The notes: a model not told the origin generated them from the letters alone. Counted from the stretch's first letter, positions 50,691-62,438 are shown. The stretch: DNA of 64,000 nucleotides from Chromobacterium violaceum ATCC 12472 (GCF_000007705.1 NC_005085.1:2427752-2491751); one strand, 5' to 3'. Made by a program: numbers and translations.

Positions 50691-51463
50691 CGCCGCCCGC
50701 GCTTGCCTTTGACAAGGTGACGGCCGGCTATCAGCCGGGGAGCCCGATAGTCGAACGGTTCGATCTGCGGCTGATGCGGGGGGAGTTCCTGGCGTTGGTC
50801 GGGCCTTCCGGATGCGGAAAGTCCACGCTGCTCAATCTGGCCGCGGGCTTGCTTGCGCCGGATGCGGGCTGCGTGCGCGCGGATGGGCGGGCGCTGGACG
50901 GGCTCAATCCCCACGCCGGATACATGCAGCAGGCCGACACGCTGTTGCCGTGGAAGACGACGCTGGACAATGTGGCGCTGGGGCTCGTGCTGCGCGGCAT
51001 GAGCCGCGGCAACGCGCGGGAGCGCGCCCGGCAATGGCTGCGGGACGTGGGCCTGGCCGGCTGCGAGGGCTGCTACCCATCGCAATTGTCGGGGGGCATG
51101 AAAAAAAGGGCGGCGCTGGCGCAGGCGCTGATCAGCGAGCCGCCCATCCTGCTGCTGGATGAGCCGTTCTCGGCGCTGGATGCCCAGCTCAGGCAGAAAA
51201 TGGGCGCCGAGCTGTTGCGGCTCGCGCGGGCGGGGACGCGCTCGACATTGCTGATCACCCATGACCTGCAGGAGGCGATCGCGCTGGCCGACCGGGTGGT
51301 GGTCTTGACCGCCGGGCCGCCGTGCCGGGTGGCGGCGGATATGGCGATCGGCCTGCCGCATCCGCGGGTGGCGGAGGAAATGCCGCTGGAGCCTGGTTTC
51401 AGCCGCTACCATGCGGCGTTGTGGCGGGCGCTGAAGCGGCCGGCGGAGGAGGCGTGTCCATGA
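50687..51463 (+). CDS. ABC transporter ATPase, SsuB/TauB/NrtD-like
   Basis: A 258-residue ABC ATPase: Walker A GPSGCGKSTLL, Q-loop region AGYMQQADTLLPWKTTLDN, signature LSGGMKKRAALAQAL, Walker B ILLLDEPFSALD and switch His in LLITHDLQEA. It starts at GTG overlapping the binding-protein stop and ends overlapping the permease ATG. The signature Met-Lys-Lys-Arg instead of Met-Arg-Gln-Arg is a small variation. Confidence 0.93.
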   Translation: MTPPALAFDKVTAGYQPGSPIVERFDLRLMRGEFLALVGPSGCGKSTLLNLAAGLLAPDAGCVRADGRALDGLNPHAGYMQQADTLLPWKTTLDNVALGLVLRGMSRGNARERARQWLRDVGLAGCEGCYPSQLSGGMKKRAALAQALISEPPILLLDEPFSALDAQLRQKMGAELLRLARAGTRSTLLITHDLQEAIALADRVVVLTAGPPCRVAADMAIGLPHPRVAEEMPLEPGFSRYHAALWRALKRPAEEACP

Positions 51464-52227
51464 CATTGCGGCGCGAACGGTTTTGGGGCGTCTCGCTTTT
51501 GATCGGCCTGGTCGGCATGTGGTGGGGATTGACCGCCGGAGGCATCCTGCCGCCGTTCTTTTTCGGCGAGCCGCTCATGGTCGGGCGGCAGTTGCTGGAC
51601 TGGCTGGGCAGCGGCGTGCTGTTCCCGCATCTGGGCACGACCTTGCTGGAGACTTTGCTGGCCTTGCTTGGCGGTTCGCTCGCCGGCGCCGGCATGGGGC
51701 TGTGGCTGGCGCTGGCGCCCTTGGCCGCCGCCGTGCTGGACCCTTACATCAAGGCGGCCAACGCGATGCCGCGCGTGGTGCTGGCGCCGGTTTTCGCGCT
51801 GTGGTTCGGCCTTGGCATCGGTTCCAAGGTGGCGTTGGGTTTCACCCTGGTGTTCTTCGTGGTGTTCTTCAATGTGCTGCAGGGCGTGCGCGAAGTGCCG
51901 CCGGCGGTGCTGGACAACGTCCGGATGCTGGGCGCCGGCAGACGCCAGCTGTTGCGGCACGTTTACCTGCCGTCGGCGGCCGGCTGGCTGTTCTCCAGCA
52001 TGCGCAACGCGGTCGGCATGGCGTTCGTCGGCGCGGTGGTGGGGGAGTATCTCGGCTCGGCGCGGGGCATGGGCTACCTGATTCTGCAGGCGGAGGGCGC
52101 CTTCGACATCAATGCGGTGATCGCCGGCGTTTTCGTTCTGACCGCATGCGCGCTGGGCCTGGACGCGGCGGTCAGCCTGGCCGAGCGGCGTTTGCTGGCG
52201 TGGCGGCGGGGGCCGGGAAGCGGTTGA
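51460..52227 (+). CDS. ABC transporter permease, SsuC/TauC-like
   Basis: A 255-residue inner-membrane permease with about six helices. The EAA-loop region is PRVVLAPVFALWFGLGIGSKVALGF, followed by REVPPAVLDNVRMLGAGRRQLLRHVYLPSAAGWLFSSMRNAVGMAF. The ATG overlaps the ATPase stop. It completes the importer with the preceding two genes. Confidence 0.93.
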   Translation: MTLRRERFWGVSLLIGLVGMWWGLTAGGILPPFFFGEPLMVGRQLLDWLGSGVLFPHLGTTLLETLLALLGGSLAGAGMGLWLALAPLAAAVLDPYIKAANAMPRVVLAPVFALWFGLGIGSKVALGFTLVFFVVFFNVLQGVREVPPAVLDNVRMLGAGRRQLLRHVYLPSAAGWLFSSMRNAVGMAFVGAVVGEYLGSARGMGYLILQAEGAFDINAVIAGVFVLTACALGLDAAVSLAERRLLAWRRGPGSG

Positions 52228-52254
52228 ACTTCCCGACCCGCGGAGACGACCGGG

Positions 52255-53508
52255 TTAGCGCGGCCGCGCGCCCCAGCTCAACGCCGTCTGCGTTTCGACG
52301 GCGGCGCTGGCGAATGCCTGGTCGATGCGCGCGGGATCGTCCCCGGCCATCCGCAGGTCCGCCTTCAGCCGCTGCCCGATCCCGGACAGGGTTTCCGTCA
52401 CGTCCGCGCCGCGATTGTTGAAGCGTTCCAGCAGCTTGTGCAGCGGGTAATGCTTTTTGGCGACCGCCGACTCCTTGCCGGCCAGATAGTTGCGGCCCAC
52501 CGTTTCAGCCAGGGAGCAGCCCTGGCGGTCGAACAGGTAGTCGATGTCGTTGAAGCGATCCGCCTCGAATTCCGCGCCGCCGAACTTGGCGCGGCCGAAG
52601 TCGATGGCCTTCAGGAACACGGCGCCGTCTTCCAGGCGCTCGTGCACCAGCAGATTCTGCATGTGCAGGTCGCGGTGGGACAGCTGGTTGCAATAAAACG
52701 CCCGGGCCATGTCCACCAGCTGCGCGGCCATGCTCCTGGCCTGGTCTTGCGACAGCTTGGGCAGCGCCGCGTCCAGTTCGCGGCTGGCGACGCGCGCGGA
52801 GTCGTACAAGGGCACCTGGGCGTAGGCGAACTTGTCGCTGACGCCGGGCGGCGCGTCGATCTGCCGCTGGGTGGAAATGTAGTGCTGCAGGTCGGGGCGG
52901 GATTCGGCGTATTCCTGCAGGCGGCTTTCGCGGACAAAGTCCTCGCGGCCGATATTGTCTCGGGCCTGCAGCACGCCGGTGGCGGCATGGAAGCGCTTGT
53001 GCACGCCGCCTGCGCCGAAGTCGGCGTCGCGCAGCGCGTTCAGCTGGTGCGGCGTGATTTCCAGCCTGCAGTCGTCCAGCGACGACGCCTGCGTCAGCAC
53101 ATGCTCTCCGCCGGGCGGAACGCCCAGGCGCGCCAACATCACTTCGCGCTCCTCCGGCGACACTTGCTCGGTTCTCACCGGGTGGCCGCTGATGCAATAG
53201 CTGGCCTTGCAGCCTGCCAGATCGGACGTCAGCGCCACGGTGAACAAAGTCCGGTTGTCGGGGGCGGCCATCTGCGCCAGTTGGTTGAACACGTGGAACG
53301 AGCGCGCCGGCCCCTGCTGGCTGTTCACCAGATCGAACAGCGCGTTGAGCGCGTCCTGTTTTTTCTCGGAGCGGAACAAGTCCTTGAAGCGGTCCCACAG
53401 GCCCATATGGGTGGCGGTTTGCTTGTCGCCGCTCATCATCCGGGCCGCGCGCTCGTTGCTCAGGGAAAACGCCGATTGGCGGGTGTTGAGGTTGATGGAG
53501 GAAGACAT
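52255..53508 (-). CDS. Putative type III effector kinase with W-E-K-type N-terminal domain
   Basis: 417 residues. Residues ~35-115 resemble the N-terminal translocation domain shared by Salmonella SPI-2 effectors such as SspH, SlrP and SseI: WDRFKDLF (38-45) corresponds to WEKMKEFF, followed by a similar helix (DALNALFDLV). Residues ~185-320 form a kinase-like region: catalytic loop SHRDLHMQNLL with Asp280 and Asn285, and IDFGRAKFG with Asp303. The glycine loop is not clear. This combination resembles SteC-type effector kinases. ATG 53508 is preferred; GTG 53520 is an alternative. No secretion genes are nearby, so it would be an unlinked effector. Confidence 0.75.
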   Translation of the reverse strand: MSSSINLNTRQSAFSLSNERAARMMSGDKQTATHMGLWDRFKDLFRSEKKQDALNALFDLVNSQQGPARSFHVFNQLAQMAAPDNRTLFTVALTSDLAGCKASYCISGHPVRTEQVSPEEREVMLARLGVPPGGEHVLTQASSLDDCRLEITPHQLNALRDADFGAGGVHKRFHAATGVLQARDNIGREDFVRESRLQEYAESRPDLQHYISTQRQIDAPPGVSDKFAYAQVPLYDSARVASRELDAALPKLSQDQARSMAAQLVDMARAFYCNQLSHRDLHMQNLLVHERLEDGAVFLKAIDFGRAKFGGAEFEADRFNDIDYLFDRQGCSLAETVGRNYLAGKESAVAKKHYPLHKLLERFNNRGADVTETLSGIGQRLKADLRMAGDDPARIDQAFASAAVETQTALSWGARPR

Positions 53509-53612
53509 TGTGTGAGGCACCGTTGGAGAAAATCAAAAAACAGGCGCAAGGGGAAACTGCGGCGCGCCTGATCGCCTAGTGGGCAGAGTGTCAAAAACAG
53601 GGGCGGCCGGGC

Positions 53613-53756
53613 TTTCAAAAAACGATCAGCCTGACGCGCTTCGGCATCCTGCACGGCGATCTCAAGCCGGGGAACGTTCTGCTCGATTCGGATTGTCCCG
53701 ACATCCGGCTGCCGAAGCCCAGCAGGCCGGTGAAAAGCGAAAGTCGCTTGATATGA
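53613..53756 (+). pseudogene. Remnant of a protein-kinase gene
   Basis: A plus-strand frame reads FQKTISLTRFGILHGDLKPGNVLLDSDCP and ends at TGA 53754. HGDLKPGNVLLD is an unmistakable kinase catalytic loop (H-x-D-x-K-x-x-N), but there is no glycine loop upstream and the DFG region is missing after it. No start codon or ribosome site is visible. It appears to be a decayed fragment beside the intact effector kinase on the other strand. Confidence 0.65.
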
Positions 53757-54049
53757 TGGGTTTGCGGGACGCGCCGGAGTCGCGTGGTTTTCGCAATTGG
53801 ACGACGTCATCCATCCGGTTCGCGGACGCGTTGGCCCCGTGCGCCGCTTCCCCGCGAGGCTTTCAGCCCGCGGGCCATGCTGGTTTTGCCATTTCGTCCG
53901 TGCCTGCTTTTACAGACTCGCGCGGACCGCCGATACTGAAGTGTTCGCGATGCGTCTGTAACGGCCCGTGGGCGCAGGACTCATCGAGCGGCGGGGGAAG
54001 GTTTTGCGGCGTCAGGCTTTGCATTCGGCTACTTAATGAATTTGGAATT

Positions 54050-54802
54050 ATGAAAAGCATATCAATATGCACTTACAATATTCATAAGGGCATGTCTCCG
54101 CTGAACCGGCATGTGAAGGTGGGCGGCATGGCCGAGGCCTTGGCCGAACTGGCGCCGGACATGCTGTTTCTGCAGGAGGTGCAGGGCAAGAACCTGGAGC
54201 GGGCCTTGCGCCACCAGATCTGGCCCGTCCAGCCGCAGCACCATTACCTGGCGGGCAGGCTGGCGCATCGCGCCGTGTACGGCTTGAACGCCAGCTACGG
54301 GCATGGCCATCACGGCAACGCTTTGCTGACGCGCTTTCCTGTCAACGACTGGTGCAACCGCGACATCTCGGTCAACCGCTTTGAAAGCCGCGGCGTGCTG
54401 CAATGCCTGCTGCAGCCGGACGGCTGGCCGCAGCCGGTGGTGGCGCTGTGCGGCCATTTCAACCTGCTGGCCTTTGACCGGCGCAAGCAATACCGAGGCC
54501 TGGCTGATTACGTGAGACAGGCCATCGCCGACCACCTGCCCTTGATCCTGGCCGGGGACTTCAACGACTGGCGAGGCGAGGCCAGCGCGCTGCTGCGGCA
54601 GGAGCTGGGTTTGGAGGAGGCGTTCCTGACGCTGCACGGCCGCCACGCGCAAAGCTTTCCGGCAAGGATGCCGATGCTGGCGCTGGACCGCATCTACGTG
54701 CGCGGCTTGAAGGTGGAGTCCGCCCGGGTGCTGAGCGGGCGGCCGTGGTCCGGCTTGTCCGACCACCTGCCGCTGTGCGCGGAGATCCGTCCATCGGGGT
54801 GA
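54050..54802 (+). CDS. Endonuclease/exonuclease/phosphatase (EEP) family protein, YbhP-like
   Basis: A 250-residue DNase I-like metal enzyme. Motifs: TYNIHKGMS with the first Asn, DMLFLQEVQ with the metal-binding Glu, ALCGHFNLLAFDRRKQ, LAGDFNDWR with catalytic Asp/Asn, and SGLSDHLPLCAEI with the terminal Asp-His pair. All catalytic positions are present. Members hydrolyse phosphodiesters or phosphomonoesters (DNA, lipids); the substrate here is unknown. The sequence contains no signal peptide. The ribosome site (GGA) is weak. Confidence 0.88.
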   Translation: MKSISICTYNIHKGMSPLNRHVKVGGMAEALAELAPDMLFLQEVQGKNLERALRHQIWPVQPQHHYLAGRLAHRAVYGLNASYGHGHHGNALLTRFPVNDWCNRDISVNRFESRGVLQCLLQPDGWPQPVVALCGHFNLLAFDRRKQYRGLADYVRQAIADHLPLILAGDFNDWRGEASALLRQELGLEEAFLTLHGRHAQSFPARMPMLALDRIYVRGLKVESARVLSGRPWSGLSDHLPLCAEIRPSG

Positions 54803-55107
54803 TTTTAGAATCAGAAGAGATATGCAAATTCCGAGCAATTATATTGCAAAGAATTTTTTGCAATAACGAGACGATTGCTTATATTTTTTCAAAAGGGTGT
54901 TGACGCTAAGCGAAAAAAGATGTTCAATCTCAATCAAATTTATCGCCGATTTGAACACAGCTTGCGGGCGTAAAACAGCTAAAGCGTGGGTAGACAGACC
55001 CAGCAACACCTAAATCTGTCTACATAAGTCTACCGGTCGATCCGAAGATTTCCACAGCAAAGCCCGCCGCAGCAATCGGCGGGCTTTGTGCTTTGGGAGT
55101 GTTTGGA
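54803..55107 (+). promoter_or_regulatory. Structured leader and promoter of metNIQ
   Basis: A likely promoter has TTGACG (54900-54905), a 17-base spacer and TTCAAT (54923-54928). Downstream lies an inverted repeat GTAGACAGA (54990-54998) / TCTGTCTAC (55015-55023). A perfect 12-base hairpin CAAAGCCCGCCG / CGGCGGGCTTTG (55058-55088) ends 20 bases before the metN ATG. The last could act as an attenuator. A separate AT-rich palindrome (TATTGCAAA ... TTTGCAATA, about 54,842-54,865) follows the EEP gene. Confidence 0.6.
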
Positions 55108-55845
55108 ATGATTCATCTGCAAAATGTCCGTAAACGGTTCCGTCGCCCGGAAGGCGGCTGGTTCGACGCCGTCGCGGAAACCTCGTTGACCATCAAGGCT
55201 GGCGAAGTCTTCGGCCTGATCGGCTTCTCCGGCGCCGGCAAATCCACCTTGCTGCGCCTGATCAATCTGTTGGAGCGGCCTGACGCCGGCGCCGTGATCG
55301 TCGACGGCCAGGACCTGACCAACCTGTCTCCCAAGCAACTGCGCGCCGCTCGCCAGAACATCGGCATGGTGTTCCAGCAGTTCAACCTGCTGGCCAACCG
55401 CACCGTGGCCGGCAATGTCGCCTTTCCGCTGGAGATCGCTGGCTGGAGCAAGGCCGACATCGAAAAGCGCGTGGCCGAGTGCCTGGCCGTGGTCGGTCTG
55501 GAAGACCGCGCCAACCATTACCCGGCCCAGCTGTCCGGCGGCCAGAAGCAGCGCGTGGGCATCGCCCGCGCCCTGGCGCCGCGTCCGCACGTGATCCTGG
55601 CCGACGAGCCGACCTCGGCGCTGGACCCGAAAACCACCCAATCCATCCTGGACTGCCTGCAGGACATCAACGCGCGCTTCGGCGTCACCGTGGTGATCGT
55701 CACCCACGAGATGAACGTGGTGCGCAGCATTTGCCACCGCGCAGCGGTGCTGGATCAGGGCCGCGTGGTCGAGGTCGTGGACGTGAACGATAAAGAAGTC
55801 GAGGCCGATTCCGATCTGGCCCGCTCGCTGCTGGAGGCTGCGTAA
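55108..55845 (+). CDS. metN: Methionine ABC transporter ATP-binding protein
   Basis: A 245-residue ABC ATPase energising D/L-methionine import: Walker [13 protein letters not shown]-loop [10 protein letters not shown], signature [15 protein letters not shown], Walker [14 protein letters not shown], switch TVVIVTHEM. It lacks the ~100-residue C-terminal NIL (methionine-sensing) domain of E. coli MetN, as I recall for neisserial proteins, so trans-inhibition by methionine is probably absent. GGGAG precedes ATG 55108. It is directly followed by metI. Confidence 0.93.
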   Translation: MIHLQNVRKRFRRPEGGWFDAVAETSLTIKAGEVFGLIGFSGAGKSTLLRLINLLERPDAGAVIVDGQDLTNLSPKQLRAARQNIGMVFQQFNLLANRTVAGNVAFPLEIAGWSKADIEKRVAECLAVVGLEDRANHYPAQLSGGQKQRVGIARALAPRPHVILADEPTSALDPKTTQSILDCLQDINARFGVTVVIVTHEMNVVRSICHRAAVLDQGRVVEVVDVNDKEVEADSDLARSLLEAA

Positions 55846-56532
55846 ATGGATGCCGCAACCCTGAACGAAGCCTTGCAGAACCTGCAATCGATGGGCCCTG
55901 AAATCTGGCAGGCCATCCTGGAGACCGGCGTGATGCTGGGCGTGGGCCTGGGCGCCGCCATTCTGTTCGGCGGCCCGCTGGGCGTGATTCTCTACCTGTC
56001 CCAGCCCGGCCAGATGTTCGCCAACCGCGCCGTCAACGGCGTGCTGAGCTGGGTGGTGAACCTGGTGCGCTCCTTCCCCTTCATCATCCTGATGGTGGTG
56101 CTGATTCCGCTGACCCGCGCGCTGGTGGGCAGCACCATCGGCCCGGTGGCCGCGTCGGTGCCGCTGTCCTTCGCCGCCATTCCGTACTTCGCCCGCCTGG
56201 TGGAGCAGACGCTGCGCGAAATCCCGCGCGGCGTGGTGGAGGCCGCCGAGGCGATGGGCGCCAGCCCGGCCCAGATCATCTTCAAGGTGCTGGTGAACGA
56301 GGCCCGTTCCGGCCTGATCTCCAGCCTCACCATCCTGACCATCAGCTTCCTCAGCTACACCGCGGTGGCGGGCGTGGTGGGCGGCGGCGGCATCGGCGAC
56401 CTCGCCATCCGCTACGGCTACTACCGCTTCCAGACCGACGTGATGGTGGCCATGGTGCTGCTGCTGGTGGTGCTGGTGCAAATCATCCAGCTGCTGGGCA
56501 ACCGCCTGGCGGCCAAGCTCGACAAACGCTGA
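55846..56532 (+). CDS. metI: Methionine ABC transporter permease
   Basis: A 228-residue inner-membrane permease, about five helices. MetI motifs: VNLVRSFPFIILMVVLIPLTR, the EAA loop REIPRGVVEAAEAMGASPAQIIFKVLVNEA, and YTAVAGVVGGGGIGDLAIRYGYYRFQTDVM. The ATG follows the metN stop with no gap. Confidence 0.95.
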   Translation: MDAATLNEALQNLQSMGPEIWQAILETGVMLGVGLGAAILFGGPLGVILYLSQPGQMFANRAVNGVLSWVVNLVRSFPFIILMVVLIPLTRALVGSTIGPVAASVPLSFAAIPYFARLVEQTLREIPRGVVEAAEAMGASPAQIIFKVLVNEARSGLISSLTILTISFLSYTAVAGVVGGGGIGDLAIRYGYYRFQTDVMVAMVLLLVVLVQIIQLLGNRLAAKLDKR

Positions 56533-56556
56533 TTTCAAAATCTAAAGGAGAGAACA

Positions 56557-57366
56557 ATGCGTAGATTCGTGATCAAGGCAGTTGCCGCATCCGTAGTGGG
56601 CCTGGCACTGGCCGGCCAGGTTCTGGCCGCCGACCCGGCCAAGAAGCAGATCGTCATCGGCACCACCGTCGGCGACTTCGGCGACATGGTCAAACAGTCG
56701 ATCAAGCCCCAGCTGGAAAAGCAGGGTTACTCGGTAAAGCTGGTGGAATTCACCGACTACGTGCGTCCGAACCTGGCGCTGCAGGAAGGCTCGCTGGACG
56801 TGAACGTGTTCCAGCACAAACCCTACCTCGACAACTTCGCCAAGGAACACAAGCTTAGCCTGAAGGAAGTGTTCCAGGTGCCGACCGCGCCGCTGGGGAT
56901 CTACCCGGGCAAGCTGAAGTCGCTGAAGGACGCGAAACCGGGCGTGACGATCGCCGCCCCTAACGATCCGTCCAACTTCGCCCGCGCGCTGGTGATGCTG
57001 AACGATCTGGGCTGGGTGAAGCTGAAGGCCGGCATCAATCCGCTGACCGCCTCCGAGCGCGATATCGCCGAAAACATCAAGAAGGTGAAGATCGTGCCGC
57101 TGGAGGCCGCCCAGCTGCCGCGCTCGCGCAGCGACGTGGACTTCGCCGTGATCAACGGCAACTACGCCACCAGCTCCGGCATCAAGCTGACCGACGCCGT
57201 CTACCAGGAAAAGAGCTACGCCTACGTGAACTGGGGCGTGGTGCGCGCGGCCGACGCCGCCAAGCCCTGGGCCAAGGATGTGGTCTCCGCCTACAACTCC
57301 GCGGCGTTCAAGTCCTACACCAAGCAGAAGTTCGCCGGCTACAAGCTGCCGCAGAACTGGAACTGA
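56557..57366 (+). CDS. metQ: Methionine-binding protein
   Basis: A 269-residue NlpA/MetQ-family binding protein. Signal peptide VAASVVGLALAGQVLAADP lacks a lipobox cysteine, so it is likely soluble periplasmic rather than a lipoprotein. Family motifs: IVIGTTVGDFGDMV, VEFTDYVRPNLALQEGSLDVNVFQHKPYLDNF, APNDPSNFARALVMLNDLGWV and VNWGVVRAAD. AAAGGAGAG precedes the ATG. A strong terminator follows. Confidence 0.95.
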   Translation: MRRFVIKAVAASVVGLALAGQVLAADPAKKQIVIGTTVGDFGDMVKQSIKPQLEKQGYSVKLVEFTDYVRPNLALQEGSLDVNVFQHKPYLDNFAKEHKLSLKEVFQVPTAPLGIYPGKLKSLKDAKPGVTIAAPNDPSNFARALVMLNDLGWVKLKAGINPLTASERDIAENIKKVKIVPLEAAQLPRSRSDVDFAVINGNYATSSGIKLTDAVYQEKSYAYVNWGVVRAADAAKPWAKDVVSAYNSAAFKSYTKQKFAGYKLPQNWN

Positions 57367-57401
57367 GTTTTTCTTGTAACACTCCTGGCTACAAGACTTG
57401 C

Positions 57402-57427
57402 GGAGGGCTTCGGCCCTCCTTTTTTTA
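57402..57427 (+). terminator. Rho-independent terminator of metNIQ
   Basis: Seven-base stem GGAGGGC / GCCCTCC closed by a TTCG tetraloop and followed by eight T residues; a textbook intrinsic terminator. Confidence 0.95.
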
Positions 57428-57646
57428 TGCCCGCGGCGGGGGCGGGCATTCCGATGCATTTATATATGTTCATGCCGCGCCGCATGCGGTCCGCCGCGCT
57501 TGCGCTGCGGGCATCGGCCATGCCTTTCGTGGTAGAATGGAAAGATTGTCACATCCGTCGGCAGGCGGCTGGGCGGGCGCGAAAACGCAAATGCGGAGCG
57601 CGCGGCCCAGGCGGCTGCCGGATCATCCTTACGAATCAAGATACTT

Positions 57647-60246
<2,600 letters not shown>

Positions 60247-60247
<1 letters not shown>

Positions 60248-60714
60248 TGATCCCGACGCCGGCCAATCCCCGGATACTGGAGACGATGAGCCAGCTCTTC
60301 GTCTCCTTTCCCCACTGCGCGACGCTGGGCTTCGAATACGTCGGCACCGACGGCCGCAAGCCCACGCTGAAGCTGCAATGGCGCGAGGATCTGGTGGGCA
60401 ATCCGGCCACCGGCATCCTCCACGGCGGGGTGATCACCTCGCTGGTGGATACCTGCAGCGCCATCGCCGTCACCGCGCACCTGCCGGAGCTGGAAACCAT
60501 CGCCACGCTGGATCTGCGCATCGATTACCTGAAGTCCGCCACGCCGGGCAAGGCCATCCACTGCACTGCGGAGTGCTACCGGCTGGCCAGCCAGATCGCG
60601 TTCACCCGGGCCGTCTGCTATCACGACAATCCGGCTGATCCGATCGCCCACGGCGTCGCCACCTTCATGCGGGAATCCAGCCGCACGCCGATGCTGCAGG
60701 AGGACGGACGATGA
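60247..60714 (+). CDS. Hotdog-fold thioesterase, PaaI-like (first of pair)
   Basis: A 155-residue PaaI-type acyl-CoA thioesterase: NPATGILHGGVITSLVDTCSAIAV holds the conserved HGG and catalytic acidic residue, followed by ATLDLRIDYLKSATPGKAIHCTAECYRL. The ATG overlaps the gyrA stop (TGATG), while ATG 60286 is a possible later start. Hydrolyses aryl- or acyl-CoA esters in the family; substrate not defined. The end overlaps the next thioesterase gene. Confidence 0.88.
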
Positions 60715-61151
60715 GCGAATTCATGCAACGCTTCGCCGACTTGCGCGATCGCAAGGCCTATGCCGAGATCGTGGACGCGCTGCCCTACGTCAAGCTGATG
60801 GGCACCTCGATGGCAGAGGACGAGCAGGGCGAACTGCGCTTCGAACTGCCGTTCCTCCAGCGGAACGTCGGCAACACCACGCTGCCGGCGCTGCACGGCG
60901 GCCTGATCGGCGGCTTCATGGAAAGCGCGGCGATGATACACCTGATGTGGAATCGCGAATCGCTGGAGGCGCCGAAGATCGTCGACTTCTCGCTGGATTA
61001 CCTGCGTCCCGGCCGGCCGCAGACGCTGTTCGCCCAATGCGAAATCACCAAACAGGGCAAGCGGGTGGCGCATGTGCTGATCGAGGCCTGGCAGGACGAC
61101 CGCTCCAAGCCGGTGGCGGTGGCGCGAGCCCATTTCCTGCTGACCAATTGA
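60711..61151 (+). CDS. Hotdog-fold thioesterase, PaaI-like (second of pair)
   Basis: A 146-residue paralog: TLPALHGGLIGGFMESAAMIHL, then KIVDFSLDYLRPGRPQTLFAQCEITKQGKRVAHVLIEAW, which is the usual DUF4442/PaaI pattern. The ATG overlaps the previous stop (ATGA). The two may form a hetero-oligomer. Substrate unknown. Confidence 0.88.
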   Translation: MSEFMQRFADLRDRKAYAEIVDALPYVKLMGTSMAEDEQGELRFELPFLQRNVGNTTLPALHGGLIGGFMESAAMIHLMWNRESLEAPKIVDFSLDYLRPGRPQTLFAQCEITKQGKRVAHVLIEAWQDDRSKPVAVARAHFLLTN

Positions 61152-61177
61152 ACAGTTTGTTCGTACTGTACGCAGGC

Positions 61178-61215
61178 AAACCGGCGCATCCCTGGCGGGA
61201 GACGCCGGTTTTTTT
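61178..61215 (+). terminator. Terminator after the thioesterase pair
   Basis: Stem AAACCGGCG / CGCCGGTTT with a 16-base loop and a run of seven T; it ends the gyrA-thioesterase transcript before serC. Confidence 0.9.
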
Positions 61216-61281
61216 ATACACTCGTAGCGACGCAGCCCGGAGCAGGCTGACCCGATACACGCAAAGACACAGAGGATAGAC

Positions 61282-62370
61282 ATGGCCAAGGTGTACAACT
61301 TTTCCGCCGGTCCCGCCGTATTGCCGCACCAGGTGCTGGCCGAGGCGCAAAGCGAGTTGCTGGATTGGCACGGCTCCGGCATGAGCGTGATGGAGATGAG
61401 CCATCGCGGCAAGGAGTTCATGGAGATCATCCATGACGCCGAGCAGGACCTGCGCCAGCTGATGGGCATTCCCGCCGGCTACAAGGTGCTGTTCCTGCAA
61501 GGCGGCGCGTCGCTGCAGTTCGCGATGGCCCCGCTGAATCTGCTGGGCGACAAGGACAGCATCGACATCGTCAATACCGGCCACTGGTCCAAGCTGGCGA
61601 TCAAGGAGGCTAAGCGCTACGCCAAGGTCAATGTGGTGGCCAGCAGCGAAGACCGCAACTTCTGTTACGTCCCGGAAGAGGCCGCCTGGCAGCGCGACCC
61701 GAATGCCGCCTATCTGCACTACACCTCGAACGAGACCATCGGCGGCCTGCAGTTCCCCTACATCCCGGCCGAGCAGCACGGCGTGCCCCTGGTCTGCGAC
61801 ATGTCGTCCGACTTCCTGTCGCGCGAGGTGGACGTCAGCCGCTTCGGCATGATCTATGCCGGCGCGCAGAAGAACATCGGCCCGTCGGGGCTGACCGTGC
61901 TGCTGATCCGCGAGGATCTGCTGGGCAAGGCGCGAGCCGACATCCCCACCATGCTGAACTACCAGGTTCACGCCGACGCCGACTCGATGTACAACACGCC
62001 GGGCACTTACCCGATCTACATCGCCGGCCTGGTGTTCAAGTGGTTGAAGGAGCAGGGCGGCGTCAAGGGCATCGCCACCCGCAACGAGGAAAAAGCCGGC
62101 CTGCTGTACCACGTGATCGACAGCAGCGGCGGCTTCTACTCCACCCACATCGAACAGCCGTTCCGTTCCAAGATGAATGTGGTGTTCAAGCTGAGGGATG
62201 AGGCGCTGGACGAGATCTTCCTGCTGGAGGCGCGCAAGAACGGCCTGGCGCAGCTGAAGGGCCACCGCGCGGTGGGCGGCATGCGCGCTTCCATCTACAA
62301 CGCGATGCCGATCGAAGGGGTGAAGTCTCTGGTGAACTTCATGCAGGACTTCGCGCGGCAATACGGCTGA
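61282..62370 (+). CDS. serC: Phosphoserine aminotransferase
   Basis: A 362-residue PLP enzyme converting 3-phosphohydroxypyruvate and glutamate to phosphoserine (also acting in pyridoxal phosphate synthesis). Opening NFSAGPAVLPHQVL, GMSVMEMSHRGKEF, FLQGGASLQFAM, and the Schiff-base Lys197 in YAGAQKNIGPSGLTV are canonical. The C-terminus has GHRAVGGMRASIYNAM. AGAGGAT precedes the ATG. It is flanked by terminators on both sides, so it is probably a monocistronic gene. Confidence 0.98.
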   Translation: MAKVYNFSAGPAVLPHQVLAEAQSELLDWHGSGMSVMEMSHRGKEFMEIIHDAEQDLRQLMGIPAGYKVLFLQGGASLQFAMAPLNLLGDKDSIDIVNTGHWSKLAIKEAKRYAKVNVVASSEDRNFCYVPEEAAWQRDPNAAYLHYTSNETIGGLQFPYIPAEQHGVPLVCDMSSDFLSREVDVSRFGMIYAGAQKNIGPSGLTVLLIREDLLGKARADIPTMLNYQVHADADSMYNTPGTYPIYIAGLVFKWLKEQGGVKGIATRNEEKAGLLYHVIDSSGGFYSTHIEQPFRSKMNVVFKLRDEALDEIFLLEARKNGLAQLKGHRAVGGMRASIYNAMPIEGVKSLVNFMQDFARQYG

Positions 62371-62385
62371 TCATCATTGCCGCAG

Positions 62386-62419
62386 GGGGAGCGCCGGTCT
62401 GGCCGGGGCTCCTTTTTTT
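62386..62419 (+). terminator. Terminator of serC
   Basis: GGAGC / GCTCC outer stem around a GC-rich inner palindrome, followed by seven T residues. Confidence 0.85.
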
Positions 62420-62438
62420 ATCCGCTCCGCGGCGCGGC

